From GCA-2720975 sp964469565 (lineage in GTDB: Bacteria > Planctomycetota > UBA1135 > GCA-002686595): 64,000 bases of DNA. The first letter of the stretch is position 1, and each line of letters starts with the position of its first letter. The notes beneath the pieces are model-generated. The model was given only the letters and a program-made list of their open reading frames with translations, was not told the origin of the DNA and did no database searches. Made by a program: the position numbers and the translations under genes. Below are positions 7,691 to 16,373 of this stretch, one piece after another. The DNA is taken from assembly GCA_964469565.1 (NCBI GenBank), contig CAYXZD010000017.1, forward strand, positions 1 through 64,000. Direction: 5' to 3'.

Positions 7691-8677
7691 ATGCGCTCCT
7701 GTTTCTGTTTGTTGCGCGCGATCGCTGCCTTTGGCGTGGGCCTCGGAGTTCTAGGTCCCACCCAGGCCCAGACCGTGGTACCTGGCATTACGGCCGCTGA
7801 TCTCCGCTCCCAACTCCTGGCCTTGCCAGTGCCCGGAGTCGGAGCTCCCGAGTACTTCGTAGCACCCAGTGCCAATGAGTGCGGGTTGTTTCGTTTGGCG
7901 GTCAAGGCAGCCTGGGGTGGGGATGCCCTAGGCGCCCGGGGATATGCCGCTCTCGTGGGGTATGACTTGATCGAGCTTGCACTGCAGCCCATCGGTGAGA
8001 CGATCTTGATCCTGAAAGAGCGCGCAGAACCGGGGGATGTGAGCTACCGCGGGCTGGGATTCTATGTGTTTCGACCCAGCGCAAAACGCCGCCTCATCCT
8101 TGAGGTGCCTCACCCACGCAATGACCTGTTTACTCGCAATGAGGGTATCGCAGGGTTTATCAACTTGGATTGCGCGGGACTGCTCATGGCCGGCCTTCAC
8201 CGCAACAACTCATCGACGCCAAGCCCCTGCACTGACGGTACTTTTTTCGTTTCCGACGCAGCCCATTGGGATGGCCACTTTTTCCAAGCCGCCCATGAGG
8301 CTCTCGTACAGAAGGAACCGCAAGCCATCAGCGTCCAACTCCACGGCTACGCCAACCCAGGTACCGAAGACGTCATCCTTTCCGAAGGATTTGCGGCAGT
8401 GCCAGCACCCGGGTCATTTGTCAGGCGTCTAGAGTGGCACCTCGAACAAGATTGGGGGCTGCAAGCCGACATTTACCCCACTGAAACGAACCGGCTCGGG
8501 GGCACGTGGAATACCCAGGGGCGCTATTCAAATGGTGAGCAGCAAACACCGTGCTCCCAAGCCGCAACTCAATCGACGGGCACCTTCATCCATGTGGAGC
8601 AGACGTATACGATGCGGCTACGCCCTAAGCGCTTTCTGAAGTCCCTTGGTGCGGTGGCAGACGAGATCTGGCCCTAG
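7691..8677 (+). CDS. Secreted protein of unknown function
   Basis: A 328-residue protein with a clear signal peptide (hydrophobic stretch at about residues 8-22, ending PTQAQ). I do not recognise a named family. The central part contains LILEVPHPRNDLFT, then a glycine/leucine-rich stretch ending AGLHRNNSS, then SDAAHWDGHFFQAAHEALVQ, and QLHGYAN. The ordered E-x-P-H, H-R, D-x-x-H and H-G motifs look like metal-ligand clusters and loosely recall N-formylglutamate amidohydrolase-type hydrolases, but this is weak pattern matching. Several cysteines could form disulfides in the periplasm. It is divergent from the TlpA remnant and followed 35 bases later by an SRPBCC gene. Confidence 0.75.
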   Translation: MRSCFCLLRAIAAFGVGLGVLGPTQAQTVVPGITAADLRSQLLALPVPGVGAPEYFVAPSANECGLFRLAVKAAWGGDALGARGYAALVGYDLIELALQPIGETILILKERAEPGDVSYRGLGFYVFRPSAKRRLILEVPHPRNDLFTRNEGIAGFINLDCAGLLMAGLHRNNSSTPSPCTDGTFFVSDAAHWDGHFFQAAHEALVQKEPQAISVQLHGYANPGTEDVILSEGFAAVPAPGSFVRRLEWHLEQDWGLQADIYPTETNRLGGTWNTQGRYSNGEQQTPCSQAATQSTGTFIHVEQTYTMRLRPKRFLKSLGAVADEIWP

Positions 8678-8712
8678 CGCCTCCCCCACCGCGAAACCCC
8701 CGCCTGCCAACC

Positions 8713-9159
8713 ATGAACAGTCAATCATCCATCCTGATCGATTCCCCCATCGATGATGTATTTACGGCCGCGAATGAGCACATGCCCCGTTGGAGTTTGA
8801 CTTGTGTTTCTGATGAGGTCATCGAAGACAAGGGCGGGGTGGGTACAACATCGGCAGTGAAGACCTGCGATCGCGGCCGGGAAATGGACTTCATCTGTGA
8901 AGTCACCGGCTGGAATCCACCGTACCTCTCAGCTGTTCACCTGGCGGGGCCCCAATTCGACATCGATACCCGATTTGAGTTTGAAACCACCGACGGGGGT
9001 ACGCGCATCACACAAGTGGCAGAGGTTCATCCGCGAGGAGCCTTCAAGGTGTTTTTCACCCTCTTCGGATGGCTTTTCAAGAAGTCGAGCTGCGACGCCC
9101 TCAATAAAGAACTCTCCAGTCTGAAGGCGTACTGCGAAACAGGCGCAACGGTTCGCTAG
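8713..9159 (+). CDS. SRPBCC (START/Bet v1-like) family protein
   Basis: A 148-residue protein with the helix-grip architecture of the SRPBCC superfamily. The N terminus SSILIDSPIDDVFTAANEHM corresponds to the first strand and the V-shaped helices, the middle gives alternating strands (TTSAVKTCDRGREMDFICEV), and the C-terminal part ends in a long amphipathic helix that lines the cavity (residues about 112-142). Members bind hydrophobic ligands or act as polyketide cyclases or hydrolases; the sequence does not tell which. No signal peptide, so cytoplasmic. Short distance to the upstream secreted-protein gene suggests a shared transcript. Confidence 0.75.
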   Translation: MNSQSSILIDSPIDDVFTAANEHMPRWSLTCVSDEVIEDKGGVGTTSAVKTCDRGREMDFICEVTGWNPPYLSAVHLAGPQFDIDTRFEFETTDGGTRITQVAEVHPRGAFKVFFTLFGWLFKKSSCDALNKELSSLKAYCETGATVR

Positions 9160-9357
9160 GGCCCATTCACCCTGGGCGCATGGTTGCCCCACCCCGCTCC
9201 CCTACGATCGAGGAAAGCCGATAGCAGACCGACAGACAAGGACCCGAGCGTGAATGACCCAGAAGACCGGTGACCCGTCGGCCGGTAGGTGCGGGGACTG
9301 AGCGAAGGAACTCAGAGCTACAGCAAGTGTATCGGCCTTCGACTCGGCAGATGAGCC

Positions 9358-10833
9358 CTAAAGATCCGTCGTCACAAGCCGGCCGCGCGTGCTCTCGCAA
9401 GTCTGCCCCCAAGCATTCTTGGCTGACTTCCACGCCCCCACAAGGATGGCATCCACCGCCACTCCGCGATCCCGTGTCGCGCGGTGAATCAAGCCCGGGA
9501 GTAGACCGAAGTGAAATCGAGTCCCCCCCGAGGGCGCACCATCTCCAAGGACCACGAGCGTGTCTACGTTCTTGTCTTCAAGGGCGAGTTCAAAGGCTTC
9601 CCAGAAATCGCCTGTACCCTGGTCCTTCCTCGACTCAAACCATTTGAGGGCGGCAGCCACATTGCGGGGAGTGGCGGGTTGCAGCTCACTCTTCCACGGA
9701 ATCGGTTCAGACGTGTACGGAATGAGATTGAACTGGGTGGACTCGGGCAGAGTCTCAAGACACTCGCGCAGGCGCTCTTCCACAACCTTCTTGGGTGTGG
9801 TGCCGTTGTCACCCACCTTCCACATCGATCCAGAGAAATCGATCAGGAAGATCAAGCGGTCAGAGAGGATGGGCAGGCCCACGAAGGCGGCAGACTGTTC
9901 GTCGCGCGCCTTAGCCTCTGCAGTCGATGCTGATGCAGGTGTCCAATCTGAATCTAAGCCCTCACTCCAGCGACGCCAGGGCCGTGGATCGCGGCGGTGC
10001 GCTAAACCCGAGAGTGCTTGTAATCGTTCGACGATGCGCCACTGCAATCGCAGGCTTGACTCGCTCGCAAGTCCCTCGACGAGTGCAACACAGGCTGGGA
10101 CGCTCTCCAGCCTTGCGAGGGCCTCGATCGCTGCCACCCGTACCGCCACGTCGTCGTCAGCGAGCGCACTCACAAGTGTTTCAAGACTGGCGCCCAGACC
10201 CATCGCCGCCGCCCGTGCGGGAACAATGCGCCCAGTCTGTGCAGCTTGGATGGCCCCGGCGCTGCCCTCGGGATCGAGCACCCGCCACGCACGCAATGCC
10301 GCTGCCCTGACCGATCCGTCACGAGCCTTGACGCTCACTTTTGCGATGACGGGCAGGATCTTCTTTTCAAGATCCCCCCCCAATTGCTCAGAGCGTCCCT
10401 TGGACTCAATGGCATGGAGACCGGCACAGGCCCAGGCCGGGTCCTTTTCCTTCAACAAGCGCAAGAGCAGCTCGCCGTCCACGACACCATCAATCCGCGC
10501 CAGGACCCCAGCAGCGCGCAGGCGCACCCAAGCGTCCCTTGAACTCAATCCTTGCTTGCCCTGCAAGGCCGCAATCACCGGGTCTTCGTCGCATTGGCCG
10601 AGGTACCACTCGGCCGTGTCCGCCACCTCACCCATGGGATCGCGCAGGGCACCCAACACCAATTGCCAAGCTTCTCCGCCCCCCAGTTTCGCGAGACCTT
10701 CCAAGGCTTTTTTTCGCTCCCACTTGTCCGCATCGGCGAGCTGCCTGGAGAGCGTCTCAAGTTCCTGACCCACAAGGGGTTCGCTTAGGGTGAACGGGAG
10801 CCAGCAGAGTAGTACAAGCAGTGTGGACTTCAT
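9358..10833 (-). CDS. Exported HEAT-repeat protein with C-terminal von Willebrand A domain
   Basis: A 491-residue protein starting at the ATG at 10833, which opens a signal peptide (MKSTLLVLLCWLPFTLSEPL); the frame is open for 43 more codons but those overlap the upstream gene. Residues about 25-280 form helical HEAT/PBS-like repeats (for example DDDVAVRVAAIEALARLESV). A VWA domain begins at about residue 320 with LIFLIDFSGSMW, carrying the MIDAS D-x-S-x-S at residues 332-336, and a later DTLVVLGDGAPSGG. Proteins with this arrangement are common in planctomycetes and are thought to be periplasmic scaffold or adhesion proteins, but the role here is unknown. Transcribed after the glycosyltransferase gene, 49 bases downstream. 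Confidence 0.85.
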   Translation of the reverse strand: MKSTLLVLLCWLPFTLSEPLVGQELETLSRQLADADKWERKKALEGLAKLGGGEAWQLVLGALRDPMGEVADTAEWYLGQCDEDPVIAALQGKQGLSSRDAWVRLRAAGVLARIDGVVDGELLLRLLKEKDPAWACAGLHAIESKGRSEQLGGDLEKKILPVIAKVSVKARDGSVRAAALRAWRVLDPEGSAGAIQAAQTGRIVPARAAAMGLGASLETLVSALADDDVAVRVAAIEALARLESVPACVALVEGLASESSLRLQWRIVERLQALSGLAHRRDPRPWRRWSEGLDSDWTPASASTAEAKARDEQSAAFVGLPILSDRLIFLIDFSGSMWKVGDNGTTPKKVVEERLRECLETLPESTQFNLIPYTSEPIPWKSELQPATPRNVAAALKWFESRKDQGTGDFWEAFELALEDKNVDTLVVLGDGAPSGGTRFHFGLLPGLIHRATRDRGVAVDAILVGAWKSAKNAWGQTCESTRGRLVTTDL

Positions 10834-10882
10834 ACTGAACACAATACGCTCCCCCAAGCGTGTCGGATACGAAGATGTAGAT

Positions 10883-12022
10883 CTAGCTAGGGTGTGATCG
10901 CGCGACCGTCTCCAGTTCCCGCTCAAGGGCCCCGAGCCAACTGTCCAAATCACGGTCAGCAACGCTCTCCCGCACCCTCGCTGGTTCGGGCGGATAATCC
11001 AATAGGCGCTCGATTCCCCGAGCCAGTTCCAGCTCGCAGGCCGGGTCCGACACTACGCTCCCCCCGGAGTCGCGCACGCAATCGGCTAGGCCCGATAGGG
11101 CCGTGGTGACCACCGCAGTTCCCGCGGCCAGTGCCTCCAAGGTGGCCAATGGACACGGATCGCGCCACGTCGGCTGCACTGACACATCCGCCGCCGCCGC
11201 GAGCCACTCACTCGGTAGGTCTGAAACAACTCGTACTGAATCTGGATCCAGTCCAATTCGCTTCGCCCGACGCAGCCACGCTCGCGGCCGCTTGGGTCCA
11301 GCCAACACCCAGCACCAAGGCCCCGGAACTTGGGTCAGCGCACCCATGAGGTGGGGCACACCTTTCAAGACAGGATTCCTCGCGGGCGTCACAAGAATCC
11401 TAGCGCTCTCGGAAATGCTGAGGTGTTCGGCGAGGGACTGGCGTGCATCCGCGCGCAGGCTAGGTTGGAAACGCTTGAGGTCAACTCCATTGGCGACCAC
11501 CCGACAAGGTGTCACGCCATGAGGATGGTGCTTTTTGAGTTCTTGGCGCACCTGTTCCGAGGGACAAATCACCAAGCGCGCCCCTCCACAATCGGGGCCG
11601 GAAAGCGCACGCGCCTCGAATTGATCGAAGGCGCGATGGCGACCGCGCAATACCAGAGGATGCTTGGCAGCCTTCCCATCCCGAGCTGCTAGGCGGCGCG
11701 CCTCCATGGTCGCCCGGTGGACACCCCCGTGTAACCACAGCACATCCGGCTGTTCCACGTGGCGGGCTGCAACGATGACATCACAGCCGAGTCCACGGGC
11801 CGCCGCGACCATCCTACGACCGAGCCGCCTCTCACGGGCACCCCGAGAGAAGCCGAGGGCGCGCACTCGGTGGAAGGGGGCTGGCAGATTTCCCCTCGCA
11901 GATGTGGCCAAGATCTCCACCCCATGGCCGTGGTGCGTGAGATGTGCCGCCAACAGGTGCATGCAGGCTTCAGCACCCCCGCGCTGAGGATCCCAGCGGT
12001 CAATCAGCAAGCCAACCTTCAT
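10883..12022 (-). CDS. Glycosyltransferase family 4 protein
   Basis: GT-B fold glycosyltransferase of 379 residues. The N-terminal domain opens with MKVGLLIDRWDPQRGGAE, the typical start with a G-G-A-E acceptor-side loop; the C-terminal nucleotide-sugar domain has ILVTPARNPVLKGVPHL and a variant of the E-x7-E region in TWRDPCPLATLEALAAGTAV. It resembles WaaG-type heptose/hexose transferases that build lipopolysaccharide core. The ATG at 12022 is chosen over an in-frame TTG three codons upstream. It is the last gene before the HEAT/VWA gene and directly follows the class III aminotransferase (16-base gap), so it sits in the aminomutase operon without an obvious functional link. Confidence 0.85.
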   Translation of the reverse strand: MKVGLLIDRWDPQRGGAEACMHLLAAHLTHHGHGVEILATSARGNLPAPFHRVRALGFSRGARERRLGRRMVAAARGLGCDVIVAARHVEQPDVLWLHGGVHRATMEARRLAARDGKAAKHPLVLRGRHRAFDQFEARALSGPDCGGARLVICPSEQVRQELKKHHPHGVTPCRVVANGVDLKRFQPSLRADARQSLAEHLSISESARILVTPARNPVLKGVPHLMGALTQVPGPWCWVLAGPKRPRAWLRRAKRIGLDPDSVRVVSDLPSEWLAAAADVSVQPTWRDPCPLATLEALAAGTAVVTTALSGLADCVRDSGGSVVSDPACELELARGIERLLDYPPEPARVRESVADRDLDSWLGALERELETVARSHPS

Positions 12023-12038
12023 GGCACGCAAGTGTGCG

Positions 12039-13343
12039 TCAGACGAGTCGCTCGAAACCAGTTCTGAGTGCAGAAACCAATCGGTCGACTTCGGCCTGAC
12101 CCATCACCGTCGAAAGCGTGGCCGAGCAGGTGTTGATCATGATGAGCCCCTCGTCAAAAAGATGATTGAGCATGAATGCGAGGGCACGGGACTCTTCGGC
12201 GGTCGGGTAGCCTTCACGATAGGATTGCGGAGGTGTTGCCCGCATATGGACCCGAAACATCGAGCCCCCCCCGGTGACGCAGGCCTTCGCGCCGGTGTCC
12301 ACAATTGCAGCACGGATTCCCTCAATTGCGGACTGGGTCAAATCATTCAGTCGAGTCACCGCCGACTCATCGAACAGCCTCATGGCAGCCAGGCCTGCAG
12401 TCATCGTGATCGGGTTCGCCGAGAAGGTGCCCGAATGGGGAAAGCGCAGGTCACTAGAGAGTGGGTTCATCACATCCATCACCTCACCGCGGCCCGTGAT
12501 CGCTCCTACAGGAAACCCTCCACCAATCGCCTTCCCTAACGAGGTCAAGTCTGGAACGGCTTCATACCAAGACTGCGCACCGCCGTATTCCGAGCGAAAA
12601 GTAATGACCTCATCAAAAATGAGCAGCACTCCATGAGCTCTTGTCCACGCGCGCATGGCATCGATAAACTCCGCACTGGCCGGACGCAAGCCGATTCGAT
12701 GGGCCATCGGATCTATGAGTAGACAGGCGAGATCGTCCTTGTGTTGGTCGAGTATGGCCGTAGCTCGTTCAGTATCGTTATAGGGCAAGACGACGACATC
12801 GGACAGGACGTTCGGGGGAGTTCCCTGGGCGACAGGAACACTGGCGGGCCTGTCTGCTGGCCCCCAATTGTCGGGCGTCGCCGTTTGACTCACCTCGGCA
12901 AAATCGTATTGGCCGTGATAGGAACCCTCGCATTTGGCAATACGGGGTCTGCCCGTAAAGGCACGCGACGCCTTGATGGCTCCCATGACCGCTTCGGTGC
13001 CTGAATTCACGAAGCGCACCTTTTCGAAGCCCGAATTGCGCGAGCAAATGTGCTCTGCGAACTCGACCTCTACTTGGGTCGCAAGGGTACTGGCAGTGCC
13101 ACGTTGGAGCTGAGCGTTGACCGCATCCAGCACTGCGGGGTGTCCATGCCCATGGATCAACGAGGCCATGTTGTTGGAAAAATCCAATCGTTCAACACCT
13201 TCAACATCCGTAACGACACACCCCTTTGCCGAAACCGCATAGGCGGGATGTGGATCACGGAGGACCGTGTTGCGGCTGACACCGCCAGGGAGAACTTTCT
13301 GGGCGCGTTCGTAGAGACGTGCGCTCTTGGTTGGCTCAGTCAT
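12039..13343 (-). CDS. Class III PLP aminotransferase, GSA-aminomutase/beta-amino-acid aminotransferase type
   Basis: Fold-type I PLP enzyme of 434 residues. The Schiff-base lysine is K271 in SLGKAIGGGFPVGA, the PLP-pyridine aspartate is D244 in LIFDEVITFR, and NSGTEAVMGAIKASRAFTGR binds phosphate. The overall group is glutamate-1-semialdehyde aminomutase-like. However, segments such as VVVLPYNDTERA and PHSGTFSANPITMTAG resemble what I recall of beta-phenylalanine aminotransferases of the same class more than heme-pathway HemL. Immediate neighbours are 3-oxoacid CoA-transferase genes (14-base gap) and a KamA-like aminomutase, which fits deamination of a beta-amino acid to a 3-oxoacid rather than tetrapyrrole synthesis. 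Substrate is inference. Confidence 0.85.
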   Translation of the reverse strand: MTEPTKSARLYERAQKVLPGGVSRNTVLRDPHPAYAVSAKGCVVTDVEGVERLDFSNNMASLIHGHGHPAVLDAVNAQLQRGTASTLATQVEVEFAEHICSRNSGFEKVRFVNSGTEAVMGAIKASRAFTGRPRIAKCEGSYHGQYDFAEVSQTATPDNWGPADRPASVPVAQGTPPNVLSDVVVLPYNDTERATAILDQHKDDLACLLIDPMAHRIGLRPASAEFIDAMRAWTRAHGVLLIFDEVITFRSEYGGAQSWYEAVPDLTSLGKAIGGGFPVGAITGRGEVMDVMNPLSSDLRFPHSGTFSANPITMTAGLAAMRLFDESAVTRLNDLTQSAIEGIRAAIVDTGAKACVTGGGSMFRVHMRATPPQSYREGYPTAEESRALAFMLNHLFDEGLIMINTCSATLSTVMGQAEVDRLVSALRTGFERLV

Positions 13344-13357
13344 GGGTTCGAAAGAGT

Positions 13358-14032
13358 CTAGGCATTGTCTATGGGAATCAACTCCGCCCCTGTCCGCTCC
13401 TGCACATCCGCAAACTCGACTCCCGGACTCAATTCGATCAATTGAAAGCCCCGGTGAGTTACGTCAATGACCGCAAGGTCGGTGTAGATGCGATCGACCA
13501 CTCCCACGCCTGTCAGGGGGAAAGTGCAGGCTTCGATTAGCTTGGGTTCACCCTTCTTCGTGCAATGTTGCGTCACCACATACACCGACTTCACACCGGC
13601 CACGAGGTCCATGGCTCCACCTACTGCAGGGATCGCCCCGGGAGTCCCCGTGGACCAATTGGCCAGATCACCATTCTGAGCCACTTGCAGAGCCCCCAAG
13701 ACACAGAGGTCTAGATGGCCTCCGCGGATCATGGCGAAGCTATCCGCATGGTGAAAATAGGCTGCCCCCTCAATGGCGGTGACTTGACGTTTACCTGCAT
13801 TGATCAGCTCGGGTTCGCCCTCTCCTTCAGCGGGAGACGGCCCCATTCCTAACAGCCCGTTTTCGGTGTGATAGATAAACTCGCGACCCTCGGGAACAAA
13901 GGCAGCAATCCGCTCGGGAATGCCAATTCCCAAATTGACGTAGGCACCATTGGGGATGTCCATGGCCACTCGCTGGGCCATTTCATCGCGTGTGCGGCCC
14001 ATCGGGGTGTTCGGTTCACTGGATGAGGTCAT
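13358..14032 (-). CDS. scoB: 3-oxoacid CoA-transferase subunit B
   Basis: Beta subunit of a class I (SCOT-type) CoA-transferase, 224 residues. The catalytic glutamate that forms the glutamyl-CoA thioester is E57 in IYHTENGLLGMG, and NLGIGIPERIA plus GGHLDLCVLGALQVAQNGDL are family signatures. The enzyme moves CoA from succinyl-CoA or acetyl-CoA to a 3-oxoacid such as acetoacetate or 3-oxoadipate. The start overlaps the subunit A stop by four bases (ATGA), the normal arrangement for this heterodimer. Its place between an aminomutase and an aminotransferase suggests that the acceptor is a 3-oxoacid made from a beta-amino acid. Confidence 0.93.
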   Translation of the reverse strand: MTSSSEPNTPMGRTRDEMAQRVAMDIPNGAYVNLGIGIPERIAAFVPEGREFIYHTENGLLGMGPSPAEGEGEPELINAGKRQVTAIEGAAYFHHADSFAMIRGGHLDLCVLGALQVAQNGDLANWSTGTPGAIPAVGGAMDLVAGVKSVYVVTQHCTKKGEPKLIEACTFPLTGVGVVDRIYTDLAVIDVTHRGFQLIELSPGVEFADVQERTGAELIPIDNA

Positions 14033-14739
14033 GGATATGTCACTCCGCTCCGAACTAGATCAGACTCGTGGGCGGGATCGCTCACTTTCACCACACGCTG
14101 TGTGAAGATCCCTGGCGTAATGACGGCCTCGGGGTCGAGGCCACCTGCAGGCAGTAGTTGCTCGACTTGAACTACGCAGACTTGTCCCGCCATAGCCATC
14201 AACGGACTAAAATTGCGCGCGGTCTTGTTGTAAACCAGATTGCCATAGCGATCGGCCGCCTTCGCTTTGATGAGTGCAAAGTCCGCCCGCAGACCATGCT
14301 CAAGGACATAATCCTTGCCGTCGAACGTGCGGGACTCCTTGCCTTCTTCGAGTGGAGTACCCACCGAAGCCGGAGTGTAGAACGCGGGAACACCCGCCCC
14401 TCCCGCTCGAATCCGTTCCGCTAGGGTTCCCTGGGGTACGAGTTCCAAGTCAATCTTGCCTTGGCGGTACAACTCAGGGAACACGGTGGAGTTCATGGAG
14501 CGCGGATACGAGCAGATCATCTTGGCCACGCGCCCGGCCTTGATCAGAGCGGCCAAACCTACCTCGCCGCTACCCGTGTTGTTGTTGATGACCGTCAAGT
14601 CCTTCGCCCCCAGATCAATGAGTCCATGAATCAACTCAATGGGACTTCCAGCTTCACCGAAGCCCCCGATCATCACGGTCGCTCCATCGCCTAGCCCCTG
14701 TAAGGCAATCGGAATTGTGAGCACTGTCTTGTCTATCAT
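14029..14739 (-). CDS. scoA: 3-oxoacid CoA-transferase subunit A
   Basis: Alpha subunit of the SCOT-type CoA-transferase, 236 residues. The glycine-rich CoA-binding stretch ATVMIGGFGEAGSPIELI near residues 20-37 and TFDGKDYVLEHGLRADFALI near residue 138 are diagnostic. It is followed by subunit B with a four-base overlap and preceded, 59 bases away, by the KamA-like gene on the same strand, so all are probably one transcript. It would form a heterodimer or heterotetramer in the cytoplasm with ScoB. Confidence 0.93.
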   Translation of the reverse strand: MIDKTVLTIPIALQGLGDGATVMIGGFGEAGSPIELIHGLIDLGAKDLTVINNNTGSGEVGLAALIKAGRVAKMICSYPRSMNSTVFPELYRQGKIDLELVPQGTLAERIRAGGAGVPAFYTPASVGTPLEEGKESRTFDGKDYVLEHGLRADFALIKAKAADRYGNLVYNKTARNFSPLMAMAGQVCVVQVEQLLPAGGLDPEAVITPGIFTQRVVKVSDPAHESDLVRSGVTYP

Positions 14740-14798
14740 CTTAGGTCGGCTCGGTCAGGAACTGAAATCCAATCGGCAGAGCGGAGTACGACAGGTGT

Positions 14799-16217
14799 TC
14801 ACCCCTGAGCAGCCGCAACCCGGGTGTAGTCAAACAAACCCGCATCATCGAGCACGACTCGATCCTCATAGCCATCAAACCAAATGGCCTCGGGGTTACG
14901 CCCTACAATACAGAGCTTTCCGCGGTCCTCGGCATCGGCCGCACTGCGCAGCAGTTTGAAAATCACGACGCCGTTCTCAGCACCGGGAACACCTGCGAGA
15001 GGGGTATCCGTGACGGCCACGACCTCAGTCTTGCCCTTATAGTGGGTGATCGACATACGCGCATGGGCTTCCACGCCAGAGAGGCCCTTTTGAGATTCAT
15101 TGAGCAAGGACCAAGCAGTCTCAATGGGCACATTGAAGGCAGCATGAGCCACTATGTCACGGCCGCAAAAAAAGTAGTGGTTCTCTGCACCGACCTGCTT
15201 GATCGCACGCTGCATGACGCGCAGCGCCTCACTATCATCGTTGACCCCGCGAATGATGGGTGATTGATTCTCCACCCGAATCCAACCGCGAGAGACCACT
15301 TCTGTCATCGCTCGCAAGGTCTCTGGGTGCCACCTGAGGACCCCAGTCTCCTCGTGGATGTACTGGCCCCGATCGTCTTTGAGCAGGAACTCATCGGGAT
15401 GATTGAAATGCACCATCATCCGCATACTCACATGCGGGTAGGTCTCGTGGAAGCGATCCAGCATGCTGAGGAAAGCACCGTCGAATCGCTGGGGAAAGAA
15501 CGCCATCTCTTTGGTGCCTAGGCGAATGGCCTCGATTCCAGCCTCAGCTAGAGCTGCCAACCAGGTGGCGATTTTTGTGTTAGAGAGCACCATGGGATCT
15601 CCACCCGAGAGGAGGATTTCACGGAGCTTCTCGCGACCCGTCTGAGGATGGCGACCTCCATTCTCGGCTACCGCAGCATTGTGGGTGTGCACGTATTCGA
15701 TGACCTCCCCCACTTGGGCCATGCCTTTCTTTGCCACGGTTCCGTCGAGGCGCTCAACTTCCTTGCGGCTGATGAGTTCCTCCCGGTAACAAAACCGACA
15801 GTGAGCCGAACACGTAGACACCACGTACATCAAGCCCATCTCGTATTTGTGCAGCAGCCCCTCCACTGGGCTGTAGTCCATCTGATGTCCGGGGTCCTCG
15901 CTCCCCATCAGGTTTTCTGTCTCGGCAGGGGACGCTTTGACAATGGCGCGCACGGCTTCGCTGGACTGGGCCAGTTCGAAGTAGTGCTGAGTTAGCTTGA
16001 CGGGCATGCGCGACTCCACATCCCGCTCGGTGCCCTGCAACGCCCCCAGATCTTCCAATTCAGCCTGCGAGTAGAAATCCAGTGCATCTCCCTCCACGCG
16101 GCCCTCGAGGAACGGCTTGAGGCCATTGATGCTGGCGCGCTCGTAGCGCGGGTTCTCTACCCCGGCGACAAAGGCCTGTTCGCGTTCACTGGGGACGTAC
16201 TTAGGGGGCTGACTCAT
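14799..16217 (-). CDS. KamA-family radical SAM aminomutase-like protein
   Basis: Radical SAM enzyme of 472 residues related to lysine 2,3-aminomutase. The [4Fe-4S]-binding cysteines are C136, C140 and C143 in STCSAHCRFCYREE, and REILLSGGDPMVLSN follows as the SAM-contacting GGD motif. Lysine 2,3-aminomutases move the alpha-amino group to the beta carbon with PLP. The usual PLP-lysine motif near the C terminus (PGGGGK-like) is not seen; instead there is SITHYKGKTEVVAV at the corresponding region, so either this lysine pair carries PLP or the chemistry differs. First gene of the minus-strand operon and divergent from an RpiR-type regulator. Substrate could be lysine, glutamate or another amino acid. 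Confidence 0.85.
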   Translation of the reverse strand: MSQPPKYVPSEREQAFVAGVENPRYERASINGLKPFLEGRVEGDALDFYSQAELEDLGALQGTERDVESRMPVKLTQHYFELAQSSEAVRAIVKASPAETENLMGSEDPGHQMDYSPVEGLLHKYEMGLMYVVSTCSAHCRFCYREELISRKEVERLDGTVAKKGMAQVGEVIEYVHTHNAAVAENGGRHPQTGREKLREILLSGGDPMVLSNTKIATWLAALAEAGIEAIRLGTKEMAFFPQRFDGAFLSMLDRFHETYPHVSMRMMVHFNHPDEFLLKDDRGQYIHEETGVLRWHPETLRAMTEVVSRGWIRVENQSPIIRGVNDDSEALRVMQRAIKQVGAENHYFFCGRDIVAHAAFNVPIETAWSLLNESQKGLSGVEAHARMSITHYKGKTEVVAVTDTPLAGVPGAENGVVIFKLLRSAADAEDRGKLCIVGRNPEAIWFDGYEDRVVLDDAGLFDYTRVAAAQG

Positions 16218-16301
16218 GGTGTTGGCTAGGCAAGGGGGTGTGCGAGTTGGGGCAGGATCGATGGAAGGGAACCCACCCGATGGGGCTCACCCCCAACTCA
16301 A

Positions 16302-16340
16302 TGTAACAATGTGAACATTTTTGTTTTCTATATTGTACCA
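16302..16340. promoter_or_regulatory. Imperfect dyad in AT-rich divergent region, candidate operator
   Basis: Between the KamA-like gene and the RpiR-type regulator lies an AT-rich island. TGTAACAATGT (16302-16312) and ATATTGTACCA (16330-16340) form an inverted repeat with 8 of 11 positions matching, centre-to-centre about 28 bases, or near three helical turns. RpiR-type regulators commonly bind such AT-rich dyads near their own gene, so autoregulation plus control of the operon is likely. Confidence 0.45.
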
Positions 16341-16373
16341 TTTCGTACGGAGGGGATCCCCCCCGGAAAGACC

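Noticed and set aside
9160..9357. GAGGAAAG-containing gap as a possible RNase P RNA
   Set aside because: Only that short string matches; the gap is under 200 bases and the other conserved RNase P regions are absent.
9560..10768. 402-codon plus-strand frame
   Set aside because: Lies fully opposite the HEAT/VWA gene; its serine/arginine-rich composition is that of a GC-rich shadow frame.
12039..13343. Heme-pathway glutamate-1-semialdehyde aminomutase (HemL)
   Set aside because: Active-site neighbourhood and operon partners fit a beta-amino-acid aminotransferase better; kept only as an alternative.
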